Source of the DNA: Mesorhizobium sp.
Lineage (GTDB): Bacteria; Pseudomonadota; Alphaproteobacteria; Rhizobiales; Rhizobiaceae
DNA: 64,000 bases
NCBI RefSeq assembly: GCF_004962245.1
Contig: NZ_SUHQ01000021.1
Span: 1 to 64,000, forward strand
Direction of reading: 5' to 3'
Numbering within the stretch: position 1 is the stretch's first letter; every line of letters starts with the position of its first letter. The notes below the pieces were generated by a model. It was given only the letters and a program-made list of their open reading frames with translations. It did no database searches and was not told the origin of the DNA. Shown here one piece after another: positions 24,845 through 33,729 of this stretch. A program made the translations under genes and the position numbers.

Positions 24845-25516
24845 GTGCAGGCGGGAAACGCGCATTACCGGCTCGATACGGATTTGCCGTCGACGGTGCC
24901 GATCTTCCCGCTTGAAGGCGCACTGCTGCTGCCGGGAGGCCGCATGCCGCTCAACATCTTCGAGCCGCGCTATCTGGAGATGGTGGATGAGGCGATCGCC
25001 GGATCGCGGCTGATCGGCATCATTCAGCCCAGCCTCGACGGCGCGCGGCGTGCTGATGGCGAGCCGGAGCTTTGCAATGTCGGCTGCGCCGGACGCATCA
25101 TCGCGCTTTCCGAGAGCGGCGACGGCCGTTACCTGATTTCGCTGCAAGGCGTGTGCCGGTTCCGCATCGTGCAGGAACTCACGGTCAAGACGCCCTTCCG
25201 CCAGTGCCGATTTGCGCCCTTTCTCACCGATCTCGATGAAGATCAGGCGGAGGCTGGGATCGACCGGCCGGCGCTGCTCAAAGCGTTTCGCGCCTATTTG
25301 CAGGCCAACGATCTTGAAGCCGACTGGGAAAGCGTCAGCCGCGCCGAAAATGCCATGTTGGTCAATGCGTTGTCGATGATGGCTCCATACGGACCCGCCG
25401 AGAAACAGGCGTTGCTCGAAGCGGCGGACCTGAAGACACGCGCCGAAACGCTGATCGCCATCACCGAAATGGCGCTGGCGCGCGAAAACGAGGATTTTGG
25501 TTCGAGTCTGCAATAG
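24845..25516 (+). CDS. LON peptidase substrate-binding domain protein, GTG start
   Basis: A 223-residue protein consisting of only the N-terminal LON domain (PUA-like). Typical are TVPIFPLEGALLLPGGRMPLNIFEPRYLEMV and IGCAGRIIALSESGDGRYLISLQG-like motifs (here NVGCAGRIIALSESGDGRY). No AAA+ or protease module follows. Such stand-alone domains are widespread in alphaproteobacteria; a role in protein quality control is assumed but unproven. The GTG at 24845 follows GGAGGA at 24835-24840. It is separated by 160 bp from the thioredoxin gene and 28 bp from the Trm112 gene. Confidence 0.92.
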   Translation: MQAGNAHYRLDTDLPSTVPIFPLEGALLLPGGRMPLNIFEPRYLEMVDEAIAGSRLIGIIQPSLDGARRADGEPELCNVGCAGRIIALSESGDGRYLISLQGVCRFRIVQELTVKTPFRQCRFAPFLTDLDEDQAEAGIDRPALLKAFRAYLQANDLEADWESVSRAENAMLVNALSMMAPYGPAEKQALLEAADLKTRAETLIAITEMALARENEDFGSSLQ

Positions 25517-25544
25517 GTTAGGCCTGCAAGGTCGAGGGAATCCG

Positions 25545-25787
25545 ATGGCGACGGATGGGCGTGAGGGAAAGAAGAGCAATGTCGATCCCAGGCTGCTGGA
25601 ATTGCTGGCCTGTCCGCTGACCAAGGGTCCGCTTACTTGGGATCCGGAGCGCGGCGAGCTCATCTCGAGGCTTGCACGGCTCGCCTATCCGGTGCGTGAC
25701 GGCATCCCGATCATGCTGCCCTCGGAGGCGCGTGCGCTCCCCTTCGAGGGCGGATTGCCCCCGCCGCGCCTGGGTGGGCCGTCCTGA
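25545..25787 (+). CDS. Trm112-family zinc-ribbon-like protein
   Basis: An 80-residue Trm112/YcaR-like protein. Its core is DPRLLELLACPLTKGPLTWDPERGELISRLARLAYPVRDGIPIMLPSEAR, the usual small beta-barrel that activates methyltransferases in eukaryotes and archaea. Only one Cys (ACPLTKG) of the zinc set remains, as is common in bacterial members. The ATG at 25545 follows GAGGGAA closely. It is the end of the thioredoxin-LON-Trm112 cluster and converges on dnaE2. Confidence 0.9.
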   Translation: MATDGREGKKSNVDPRLLELLACPLTKGPLTWDPERGELISRLARLAYPVRDGIPIMLPSEARALPFEGGLPPPRLGGPS

Positions 25788-25852
25788 ATGGCGGTGATCC
25801 TTCGCGGCCTCGTCTATGCCTAAGCGGTCGGCTTTCGTCCGCCGCAGCGTGC

Positions 25853-28800
25853 CTATTGAAAATTGCGTCCCTTGGGCATGACTTTCTCCGCCTTCCCCGA
25901 CAGTGTCGCGACATCCTGCCGATTGTCTTGCACGACAGGGGCATCGGCCTCCTCCAAAAGCACGGACAGCCAGGGCGTCAAATCCTCGACCTTCTCGGCA
26001 ACGATATGGATGACGTCCGATTCCGACTGCAGTTTGCCGGTGACACGGACAAACCGCGCGCCCATGACAATGGGCCGGTAGCGGTTGAAGGTCCTTTCCC
26101 AGAAAATGACGTTGGCGACGGCCTGCTCGTCCTCCAGCGTCAGGAAAATGGCATTGCCCTTGCCCGGCCGCTGCCGCACGAGGACAAGGCCGGCCACCGA
26201 AACGCGCTTGCCGTCTCGAACCTGACCGAGGCGCGCATTGGGCGTGACACCGGAACGATTCAGCCGCTGGCGCAGGAAGGCGATCGGATGCGCCTTCAGC
26301 GAGAGGCCGAGCGAACGGTAGTCGTGGATGACGTGTTCGCCGAGCGGCATTGTGGGGAGCTTGGTCTCGGGCTCGAGGTCGCGCAAGCGGATCGCCGGCT
26401 GGTCGAACAGCGGCAGGGTCTCGGCGGCACTCTTGCCGTCGAGCGCGCGGACCGCCCACAGTGCGTCGCGGCGGTCGAGGCCGAGTGAACGGAACGCGTC
26501 GGCTTGCGCCAGCCTCTCGATCTCATCGACGTCGAGGCCTGAGCGCAGCCAGACATCGCGGACGGATTCGTAGCCGTCGCCGCGTCTGGCGACGAGCACC
26601 TCCATGCGCTCCTTCGAAAGCCCCTTGATCTGGCGGAAACCCAGCCGGACGGCATGACTGGTCTGGATGATGCCGCGCATCTGGGCGTGGCGTTCGAGGA
26701 TGCGGGTCGGATCGAAAGGCGATTCCTCCAATGCGCAATCCCAACCGGAAAAATTGATGTCGACATCGCGGATCTCGACGCCATGGTCGCGCGCGTCGCG
26801 GACAAGCTGAGCCGGCTGATAAAATCCCATCGGCTGGGAATTCAGGATCGCCGCGCAGAACACGTCGGGATAGAAGGTCTTGAACCAGCAGGAGGCATAG
26901 ACCAGCAGGGCAAAGGAGGCGGCATGGCTTTCGGGAAAGCCATATTCGCCGAACCCCTCGATCTGCTTGAAACAGCGCTCGGCGAAGTCCTTTTCATAAC
27001 CTCGCAAAACCATGCCGTCGACCATCCTCTTGCGATAGTTGCCGATCGTGCCGGTGCGCTTGAAAGTGGCCATGGCGCGGCGCAATTCATCGGCCTCGCC
27101 CGGCCTGAACCCGCCGGCGACGATGGCGATCTTCATCGCCTGTTCCTGGAACAGCGGCACGCCCAGCGTCTTGCCGAGAATCTCTTCCAGTTCCGGCTTA
27201 GGGTATTCGGCCTTCTCCTTGTCCTGCCGCCGGCGCAGATAGGGGTGGACCATGTCACCCTGGATCGGACCGGGCCGTACGATCGCCACCTCGATGACGA
27301 GATCATAGAAGGTACGCGGCCTGAGCCTGGGCAGCATGGACATCTGCGCGCGGGATTCGATCTGGAAGACGCCGAGCGTGTCGGCACGGCAGATCATGTT
27401 GTAGACATGTTTGTCTTCAGGTGGGAGGGTGGCCAGCACATAGGGCCGGCCATACGCATCCCGCGCATCATAATGGTCTTGCAGAAGCGTGAAGGCGCGC
27501 TGCAGGCAGGTCAGCATGCCGAGCGCCAGGACATCGACCTTGAGGATTTTCACCGCGTCGAGATCGTCCTTGTCCCACTCGACCATCTTGCGCTCGTCCA
27601 TCGCCGTCTTGACGATGGGAACGATTTCGTCGAGCCGATCCCTGGTGATGACGAAGCCGCCGACATGCTGGGACAGATGGCGGGGAAAGCCCATGATCTC
27701 GTTGGCGCGTTCGATCACGTGCCTTGTCGTCGGATCGGTCCGGTCGAGGCCGCCGGCCCTGGTCTCCTTTTCGCCGAGCTCCGAAGTCGACCAGCCCCAG
27801 ATCGAGCTGGACAACGCGCCCCTGACATCGTCCGACAGGCTCATCGCCTTGGCCACTTCGCGCAACGCCGACCGGCCGCGATAGCTGATGACGGCCGCGG
27901 CAAGCGCGGTGCGCTTGGCGCTGTATTTGTCGTAGATATACTGGATGACCACTTCGCGCTTTTCATGCTCGAAATCGACATCGATATCGGGCGGCTCGTT
28001 TCTTTCCTCGGAAATGAAGCGCTCGAAAAGCGTGTCGATCTTGTCGGGCCCGACTTCAGTGATGCCGATGCAGAAGCAGACGATTGAGTTGGCGGCGGAG
28101 CCGCGTCCCTGGCAGAGTATGTCCTGGCTGCGGGCGAATTTGACGATGTCGTAGACAGTCAAAAAATAGCGCGCGTAGTTCAGGCGCTCGATCAAGGCGA
28201 GCTCTTCCTGGATGCGCTTCGTCACATCGGCGGGAACGCCCGAGGGGTATCGTATCGCGGCTCCCTCTCGAGCCAGCCTTTCCAGTTCGGCTTGTGGCCC
28301 GAGGCCCGATTCCGTCGGTTCGTCGGGATAATTGTATTGGAGATCACTGAGAGAGAAGGTCAATTCTCCGGCAAAGCGCAGCGTTTCCGCCAGCGCTTGC
28401 GGATGCCTGCGGAAAAGCCGCGCCATCTCCATTGGCGGCTTCAAATGGCGTTCGGCATTGGCCGCCAGCTCCAGCCCCACTTCGGCGACAGGCACGTTGA
28501 GGCGGATCGCCGTCAGCACGTCCTGCAGCGGACGCCGCTCGGACGTGTGGTAAAGAACATCGTTGGTCGCCATCATCGGAATGCCTGATACCTCAGCCAT
28601 GGAAGCTGCCTGCTCGATACGGAAGCGGTCGTTGCCGTGATACTCCGGCGAAACAGCAAGCCGCAGGTTCATGCCGAAGCGATCCTTGAGCCGGCTAATC
28701 AGCCTGAGATCATCCTCCGCCGGCGCCGACAGATCCGGCAGGACCGCCAGCGACATGAGATCGCCCCATTCGAAAAGGTCGTCGCGATAGAGAAGCGGTG

Positions 28801-29134
28801 CGCCCTTTTCGCTTTCGTCGCGCATATTGGCTTGCGTCAGCATGCGGCACAGATGGCCCCAGCCCTTGCGGTCCTGCGGGTAGGCGAGAACATCAGGGGT
28901 GCCGTCGGCAAAGACCAGGCGGCAGCCGGGATGATAGGAAAGACCTTCAACCTTGGCCTGCTGCCAGGCGCGCACGACACCGGCCACCGTGTTGCGGTCG
29001 GCAAGCCCGATCGACGAAAAGCCCAGGAACTTTGCCGCGACCACCAGCTCCTCCGGCTTCGAGGCGCCGCGCAGGAACGAGAAATTCGACTGGATGCCGA
29101 ATTCGGCATAGGGAACGACCGTCAGCGCGTTCAT
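25853..29134 (-). CDS. dnaE2: error-prone DNA polymerase III alpha subunit, DnaE2/ImuC
   Basis: A 1093-residue C-family polymerase of the DnaE2 (ImuC) class. The N-terminal PHP domain begins at YAEFGIQSNFSFLRGASKPEE. The catalytic palm has PDIDVDFEHEKR near residue 385 and the DVLALGML motif near 530. The helix-hairpin-helix region and a C-terminal OB-fold (KRVSVAGLVLVRQRPGKGNA near 975) follow. The tail is shorter than in replicative DnaE1. With ImuA and ImuB it performs mutagenic translesion synthesis after DNA damage. The start overlaps the imuB stop by four bases. The unit is controlled by a LexA box upstream of imuA. Confidence 0.96.
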   Translation of the reverse strand: MNALTVVPYAEFGIQSNFSFLRGASKPEELVVAAKFLGFSSIGLADRNTVAGVVRAWQQAKVEGLSYHPGCRLVFADGTPDVLAYPQDRKGWGHLCRMLTQANMRDESEKGAPLLYRDDLFEWGDLMSLAVLPDLSAPAEDDLRLISRLKDRFGMNLRLAVSPEYHGNDRFRIEQAASMAEVSGIPMMATNDVLYHTSERRPLQDVLTAIRLNVPVAEVGLELAANAERHLKPPMEMARLFRRHPQALAETLRFAGELTFSLSDLQYNYPDEPTESGLGPQAELERLAREGAAIRYPSGVPADVTKRIQEELALIERLNYARYFLTVYDIVKFARSQDILCQGRGSAANSIVCFCIGITEVGPDKIDTLFERFISEERNEPPDIDVDFEHEKREVVIQYIYDKYSAKRTALAAAVISYRGRSALREVAKAMSLSDDVRGALSSSIWGWSTSELGEKETRAGGLDRTDPTTRHVIERANEIMGFPRHLSQHVGGFVITRDRLDEIVPIVKTAMDERKMVEWDKDDLDAVKILKVDVLALGMLTCLQRAFTLLQDHYDARDAYGRPYVLATLPPEDKHVYNMICRADTLGVFQIESRAQMSMLPRLRPRTFYDLVIEVAIVRPGPIQGDMVHPYLRRRQDKEKAEYPKPELEEILGKTLGVPLFQEQAMKIAIVAGGFRPGEADELRRAMATFKRTGTIGNYRKRMVDGMVLRGYEKDFAERCFKQIEGFGEYGFPESHAASFALLVYASCWFKTFYPDVFCAAILNSQPMGFYQPAQLVRDARDHGVEIRDVDINFSGWDCALEESPFDPTRILERHAQMRGIIQTSHAVRLGFRQIKGLSKERMEVLVARRGDGYESVRDVWLRSGLDVDEIERLAQADAFRSLGLDRRDALWAVRALDGKSAAETLPLFDQPAIRLRDLEPETKLPTMPLGEHVIHDYRSLGLSLKAHPIAFLRQRLNRSGVTPNARLGQVRDGKRVSVAGLVLVRQRPGKGNAIFLTLEDEQAVANVIFWERTFNRYRPIVMGARFVRVTGKLQSESDVIHIVAEKVEDLTPWLSVLLEEADAPVVQDNRQDVATLSGKAEKVMPKGRNFQ

Positions 29135-30753
29135 GCAAAGACCCCATGCATGAACCAGCGCGGCGCGGCCTGCGAGGCGCCGTAGAGACCCTGGCGGTAG
29201 AGCCAGTAACGGCGGCCGTCGCTATCCTCGATGCGGAAATAATCCCGGGTCGGCGCCTCTTCCTGCCCCGGTGCCTCCCGCCACCATTCCGGGGCGATGC
29301 GTTCCGGCCCTTCGGCGCGCGCGACCCGGTATAGCGCCCGCCGCCAGCGGAAGTTCATGGGCGGTCCCTCAGGCATTTCGGTGGCCGGCACCTCGATCGG
29401 CTCGGGCGAACGGAACAGCCGGATCGGCCGTTCCGGCCGGAAGACAGGCTTGGTGTCTTGTATCTTGTCCGGCTTCTTCGGCGGAGAGATCCTTTGCGGC
29501 GCTTCCGCGAAGGGGAGCATGGCGATGGCGCGCTCGGGCAGATGGCTCTCGACGGCAACCGGCTTCAAAACCGCGCTGTCGCCGAGCCGGGCGCGGATGC
29601 GATCGGCGAAAAGCGCGATATCGGCGCCGTCGTCGTTCGTCTCGCCGGTGAGATCAGCCTGCTGCATGTCGAAGGCGGCGGCCGACAGCACCGAAAGACG
29701 CACGAGATCGAAGCCATAGCCGGCATCGATATCCTGTTCGAGCGCGGCCAGCCTTTCGTGGAACAGTCTCTGGATCAGCAGCGGCGCGCGCAGGGGCCGC
29801 GAGGTGCCGACGGCGATGCGGCTGACGGCGCCGTCGACGCGAAAAAGCAGCAGCGCCAGCCTTCTTGCGCCCTCGCCCCGGCGCTCGAGATCTGCCTTCA
29901 GCGTCGTCGCCAGCAATCGCACCAGCCGCTCTATGTCGTCGGTCAGCATGATGGGCTCGGAGAGGTGGCGTTCGACCGAAAGCGGCGCAACCGGCAGACG
30001 CGGCGACACGGCTTCGTCGAGGCGGCCGAGCGCCTGGTCGAGACGCAAAAGCAGGGATGCGCCGAAGCGGCGGGCGAGCGGCGCGCGGGGTGCTGCCATG
30101 ACGGCGCCCGCCGTGCGCAGACCAACGCTTTCCAGGCTGGCGCGGACATCAGGCTCGATGCGCAGCGCCGCCAGCGGCAAGGGCGCGAGAAGTGCTTCCT
30201 CCTCGCCAGCGGGGACGATGCGGTCACTGGCAAACCGTGCCGCCGCCCAGGCAGCACCTGGTGTGGCGGCAAGGCCGGCGCGGACATCGAAACCCTGATG
30301 GAAAAAGCGCGAGAGGATGTCGTCCAGCATCGATCGTTCGCCGCCGAAAAGATGGGTGCAGCCGGTGACGTCGAGGAACAGGCCGTCGGCTGCGTCGAGC
30401 GCCACCAGCGGGGTGTAGCGGTCGCACCAGTCGGCGAGGCTTTCGAGCAGACGTCGGTCGGCCTCGGGGTCGGCTTCCAAGACGTCGATCGACGGATGCA
30501 TGGCGCGCGCGTCGGCTATGCCCATGCCGCGCTTCAGGTGAAGCGCCTCAGCCCGCTCGTCGAGGGCGGCGATGCGTTGCGCGTTTCCTTGGCGATGGCT
30601 GATCACCAGGGGCAGGTGATGCGACGGCCGGGAACGCCAGGACCGCCCCAGACGCTGGCGCAGGATCCTTTCCGCGGCGAGGTGCGGAAACCACAGGGAC
30701 AGGATTCTTTGCCCGTTCTTCCTCGCCCCGTCTTTCTTCGAAAACGTGTTCAT
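29131..30753 (-). CDS. imuB: Y-family polymerase-like mutasome protein ImuB
   Basis: A 540-residue Y-family polymerase homologue of the ImuB type. ILSLWFPHLAAERILRQRLG replaces the catalytic DxDxFF region, and DAADGLFLDVTGCTHLFGGE replaces the usual SIDE motif, so the metal-binding carboxylates are missing, as known for ImuB. Such proteins bind the beta clamp and bring in DnaE2 rather than polymerising. The C-terminal third is Pro/Arg-rich, followed by a conserved WRRALYRVARAEGPERI-like block ending in YWLYRQGLYG. Start MNTFSKKDGARKN at 30753 is the last possible one before the fold; GGAG lies about ten bases upstream. It overlaps imuA by 206 bp. Confidence 0.93.
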   Translation of the reverse strand: MNTFSKKDGARKNGQRILSLWFPHLAAERILRQRLGRSWRSRPSHHLPLVISHRQGNAQRIAALDERAEALHLKRGMGIADARAMHPSIDVLEADPEADRRLLESLADWCDRYTPLVALDAADGLFLDVTGCTHLFGGERSMLDDILSRFFHQGFDVRAGLAATPGAAWAAARFASDRIVPAGEEEALLAPLPLAALRIEPDVRASLESVGLRTAGAVMAAPRAPLARRFGASLLLRLDQALGRLDEAVSPRLPVAPLSVERHLSEPIMLTDDIERLVRLLATTLKADLERRGEGARRLALLLFRVDGAVSRIAVGTSRPLRAPLLIQRLFHERLAALEQDIDAGYGFDLVRLSVLSAAAFDMQQADLTGETNDDGADIALFADRIRARLGDSAVLKPVAVESHLPERAIAMLPFAEAPQRISPPKKPDKIQDTKPVFRPERPIRLFRSPEPIEVPATEMPEGPPMNFRWRRALYRVARAEGPERIAPEWWREAPGQEEAPTRDYFRIEDSDGRRYWLYRQGLYGASQAAPRWFMHGVFA

Positions 30754-31564
30754 GGGGGTTCCACTCCAGTGTGAATTGTCCTGGCAAGGCGGTGCGACTC
30801 TTGCCGATGCTGACGGTGAAGGCGGGACGGCCGATCGAGCCGGCGAGCGGCCCGGCGATCGTCTGGCGGGATGCCGACGGCGCTGCCGACAGGATAAGGC
30901 GGACGGGTGCCGCCGTCGGTTCGGGTTCGCCGGCCTGGCGCAGCAGGAAGACCGGCCGGCCGGCATTCTGTGCCCGGGCGTGCAGCCGCCGCGTCGCGGT
31001 AAGGTCCAACCGCTGCGGACTGCCGCGGATTTCGAGGATGACGGCGGCGAGCGCCGTCATCCGGGCGGCCTCCTCGGCGACCCACAGCGCGTCGAGGAGC
31101 CCTGGCGCCTCGGAAAACAGCAATTGCTCCGGCTCGATACCGAACAAGGCGTGAAGCCCTCTGGCATAGGGGAAGCCCGCTTCCCGGAAGATCTCCGCGG
31201 TGCCGATCCACAGGACCGGCAGTGGCGGCCCCTGTTTGAGGATCAGGCTGACGAGCGACAGGGCGAAACCGGCGACGGCCCCGGCATCGCGGGTCGCGGC
31301 GCCATGGATCTCACTCAGCGCCGCCTTCGGCAGGCCGCCGCTGAGCGCAGTATCTAAACCTTCGGCACCGGTGCACAGAAACGCATCGGGCGGCGCAACG
31401 GTGAGGCCACGGCGGATGATCGTTAGATTGTGGGGCGTGACATTCGCATCAACGGAGGCCGCGCCGGTCGGCGCCTCCAGGCGCTCGGGCAGCGTTCCCT
31501 CGATCTTCGCGATCTGGCGGCGCAGGGCAAAAACAGTCTCCCGCGCCACGGCGCTTGTCGCCAT
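30548..31564 (-). CDS. imuA: mutasome RecA-like protein ImuA
   Basis: A 338-residue ImuA-type protein with a RecA/SulA-like core: GLDTALSGGLPKAALSEIHGA near residue 75, VLWIGTAEIFREAGFPYARGL, and LTATRRLHARAQNAGRPVFLLRQ near residue 190. ImuA proteins are thought to regulate the ImuB-DnaE2 mutasome at stalled forks. The core ends around GQFTLEWNPHEHVFEE (residue 270); the last 65-70 residues are low-complexity and Pro/Arg/Ala-rich, encoded over the beginning of imuB in another frame. The ATG at 31564 lies 25 bp after a LexA box. It is the first gene of the SOS cassette imuA-imuB-dnaE2. Confidence 0.9.
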   Translation of the reverse strand: MATSAVARETVFALRRQIAKIEGTLPERLEAPTGAASVDANVTPHNLTIIRRGLTVAPPDAFLCTGAEGLDTALSGGLPKAALSEIHGAATRDAGAVAGFALSLVSLILKQGPPLPVLWIGTAEIFREAGFPYARGLHALFGIEPEQLLFSEAPGLLDALWVAEEAARMTALAAVILEIRGSPQRLDLTATRRLHARAQNAGRPVFLLRQAGEPEPTAAPVRLILSAAPSASRQTIAGPLAGSIGRPAFTVSIGKSRTALPGQFTLEWNPHEHVFEERRGEEERAKNPVPVVSAPRRGKDPAPASGAVLAFPAVASPAPGDQPSPRKRATHRRPRRAG

Positions 31565-31588
31565 GACGGTCGGCTTCCACTCACAATT

Positions 31589-31603
31589 GTTCCTGTTATG
31601 TTC
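31589..31603 (-). promoter_or_regulatory. LexA (SOS) box upstream of imuA
   Basis: GTTC, seven bases, GTTC occupies 31589-31603, which reads GAAC-N7-GAAC on the coding strand. This direct repeat is the established alphaproteobacterial LexA operator. It is 25 bp upstream of the imuA ATG, placing the whole imuA-imuB-dnaE2 unit under DNA-damage control. Confidence 0.88.
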
Positions 31604-31735
31604 TTATAGATTCCAGAGGACGCTAAAAGAGTCAAGCAGAGTCATGGGGAATTTATTCCTGCCTACGCGCGTGACGGCAGCTCCATTTGCCGTTTCCGGC
31701 TCGGAAGCCTATATGCCGGGATCAAAGGACAAAGC

Positions 31736-32158
31736 ATGGCTCGCATCTACAAGACCCGCATTTGGCACGACCAGCTTTCGCCGTCGATGGAGGAAATGGA
31801 GTTCCTGGCGCTGGAGGCTTACGCCCATCTGCCGGAGGATTTTCGCAAGCTGACCGGCGAGATCGTCATCCAGATCGCCGAGTTCCCGACCGACGAGATC
31901 ATGGACGATCTGTCGCTGGAAACGCCTTTCGACCTGCTCGGCCTGTTCGAGGGGCGGGGCATCGCCGAGCGCTGGAATCCGCAGACCGGCGAGGGTCCGA
32001 ACCGCATCACGCTCTACCGCCGTGCCATCCTCGACTACTGGGCCGAGAACGAGGAGACGCTGGGTGACATCGTCACCCATGTGCTGATCCACGAAATCGG
32101 CCATCATTTCGGCCTGTCGGACGACGATATGGAGCGGATCGAAGAGGCGGCGGAGTAG
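31736..32158 (+). CDS. metallopeptidase-family (zincin-like) protein
   Basis: A 140-residue member of the DUF1025-type bacterial zincins (metallopeptidase family protein). The zinc motif HEIGHHFG lies near residue 121 in THVLIHEIGHHFGLSDDDMERIE, giving the HExxHxxG signature with a downstream Asp as possible third ligand. MSEF-like N-terminal features are here RIYKTRIWHDQLSPSMEEMEFLALEAYAHLP. Proteolytic activity of this family has not been clearly shown. No export signal is seen. It diverges from imuA and stands alone. Confidence 0.88.
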   Translation: MARIYKTRIWHDQLSPSMEEMEFLALEAYAHLPEDFRKLTGEIVIQIAEFPTDEIMDDLSLETPFDLLGLFEGRGIAERWNPQTGEGPNRITLYRRAILDYWAENEETLGDIVTHVLIHEIGHHFGLSDDDMERIEEAAE

Positions 32159-32165
32159 GCTGCGC

Positions 32166-32292
32166 TGAGATTCAGGTGATGCCGGCCTGCGAACGGCAGT
32201 TCCCTGCGCTTCCGGTGCTCACGTACCCAAAAGTACGCTGCGCTCCGGTTCTCGGAACCCACCATTCTCGGCGCGGCCTGACCTGAATCTCA
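32166..32292. repeat. intergenic palindromic mosaic repeat
   Basis: Outer arms TGAGATTCAGGT (32166-32177) and ACCTGAATCTCA (32281-32292) are exact complements 103 bp apart. An inner hairpin CGTAC-n6-GTACG lies near 32221-32236. The long nested palindrome between convergent genes matches the style of dispersed intergenic repeats in Mesorhizobium genomes. It could act as a bidirectional transcription barrier. Confidence 0.7.
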
Positions 32293-32319
32293 ACACCCTG
32301 CGTCGGAGCTATACAAGCT

Positions 32320-32526
32320 CTACCAGTCGCTGAGCTTGGTGTTGGGCCCGTATTCCTGGCCCTCGATATCCTTCACCACGGCCTGGCCGCAGCGCATGCT
32401 CTTGGTCTGCTTATCGTAGGCATAGGTCGGCGAGCCGAACAGGTGCCAGCCCTTGTTCAGCGCCGCCGTCACCTTGTGGCAGAAGCTGGAATCGTCCGGA
32501 CCGGACAGAAAGCGGTAGAGTTTCAT
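32320..32526 (-). CDS. DUF1737-like small protein
   Basis: A 68-residue protein with MKLYRFLSGPDDSSFCHKVTAALNKGWHLFGSPTYAYD. This matches the short DUF1737 pattern, in which a beta-hairpin, one helix (HKVTAALNKGW) and a second beta pair form a compact domain seen alone or fused to enzymes. It sits 26 bp after the CoA-ester lyase gene on the same strand and is probably co-transcribed with it. Its function is unknown. Confidence 0.8.
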   Translation of the reverse strand: MKLYRFLSGPDDSSFCHKVTAALNKGWHLFGSPTYAYDKQTKSMRCGQAVVKDIEGQEYGPNTKLSDW

Positions 32527-32552
32527 TTTTCATTCCTGTGGTGAATTGCCGA

Positions 32553-33431
32553 TCATGCCCCGATGGCGGCCGCCTTCGCCAGCAGTTTTTCGGCCTGCGC
32601 CAGATGCAGCCGCTCGACCATTTTTCCATCCAGCGCAATGACGCCCTTACCGGTATTTTCGGCAAGCGCGAAGGCCTCCTTCACCGAGCGCGCCTCGGCC
32701 ATCGCTTCGGCAGATGGCGCAAAGGCCCGGTTCGCGGCCTCGATCTGGGCCGGGTGGATAAGCGACTTGCCGTCAAACCCCATGTCGGCCGCTTCTTCGC
32801 ATTCGCGCGCAAAGCTATCCAGATCGCGAAAATCATTGAAGACACCGTCGAGCAGATCGAGGCCACCGGCGCGCGCAGCAAGCACCATCTGCATGAGCCA
32901 CGGCGCGAGATAGCGCCGGTCGGGCGTCGCGAGAATGCCGGTCTCCTTGACAAGATCGTTCGTTCCGGCAACGAAACAGACCAGCCGCGAGGCCGGGTCG
33001 CGGCCCAGCTCGGCAATCGGTCCGATGTTGAGCAGAGCCTTGGGCGTTTCGATCATCGCCCATAGCTTCACCGCGTCCGGTGCAAGATTGTCGTCAAGCA
33101 CGTCGCCAGCCTCGAGGACGTTGCGCGGCGTGTCGACCTTGGGGAGCAGGATGGCGTCGGGTTCGCAACTTGCCGCAGCCAGTAAGTCGTCGGCGCCCCA
33201 TTCGCTGGAGAGCGGGTTGATGCGCACGACCATCTCGCAGCGCCGGCCGGGGCGTTTGGCGAAAATATCAGTCAGCCTTTCCCGCGCGGAAATCTTGTCG
33301 GCCGGGGCGACGGCATCTTCGAGATCGATGATGACGGCATCGCAGGCCAGCGAGGCAAGCTTGGCCAGCGCCTTATCGTTCGAAGCCGGGGCGTAAAGCA
33401 CTGAGCGGCGCGGGCGGTAGGTTTCGGTCAT
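32553..33431 (-). CDS. HpcH/HpaI aldolase / citrate lyase beta-like CoA-ester lyase
   Basis: A 292-residue TIM-barrel lyase of the CitE/malyl-CoA lyase-like group. RRSVLYAPASNDKALAKLASLACDAVIIDLEDAVAP carries the metal-binding Asp/Glu near residue 40, and EMVVRINPLSSEWGADDLLA, a conserved Arg strand, is followed by ILLPKVDTPRNV and WAMIETPKALLNIGPIA with the second acid. The ending FDGKSLIHPAQIEAANRAF is diagnostic. It cleaves or forms 3-hydroxyacyl-CoA esters such as malyl- or citramalyl-CoA; the exact substrate is open. The frame continues upstream to 33656, but the family start is at MTETYRPRRS (33431). Confidence 0.9.
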   Translation of the reverse strand: MTETYRPRRSVLYAPASNDKALAKLASLACDAVIIDLEDAVAPADKISARERLTDIFAKRPGRRCEMVVRINPLSSEWGADDLLAAASCEPDAILLPKVDTPRNVLEAGDVLDDNLAPDAVKLWAMIETPKALLNIGPIAELGRDPASRLVCFVAGTNDLVKETGILATPDRRYLAPWLMQMVLAARAGGLDLLDGVFNDFRDLDSFARECEEAADMGFDGKSLIHPAQIEAANRAFAPSAEAMAEARSVKEAFALAENTGKGVIALDGKMVERLHLAQAEKLLAKAAAIGA

Positions 33432-33729
33432 GCCCGATCTATGCCGCCTGCGGCCGGTCGAGGCAAGCCGCCTTCGCTTGCATAAAAACTGCATAAAAGT
33501 CCCGAAAATCTCCTCAGATCCGCCCCGCCGCCTGCATGTCGATCGGCGATATAGACGGTATGCAAGAGCGAGAAAAACCCCGTTGGTCCCTGCCTTACCG
33601 GCTCCGCAGTGAGGGTTGGTGGCTCGTCGATCCACCCCGGACGCACGGTTCGGCAACCTTGCTTCCCTTTATCCGCAAATCACCGCCCAGATATCCCGGC
33701 CGGGCCGAGGCGAACAGGAAAGTCCGACC

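Noticed and set aside
26654..28087. 477-codon frame antisense to dnaE2
   Set aside because: dnaE2 has clear polymerase motifs throughout this stretch. Long antisense frames are expected in GC-rich DNA.
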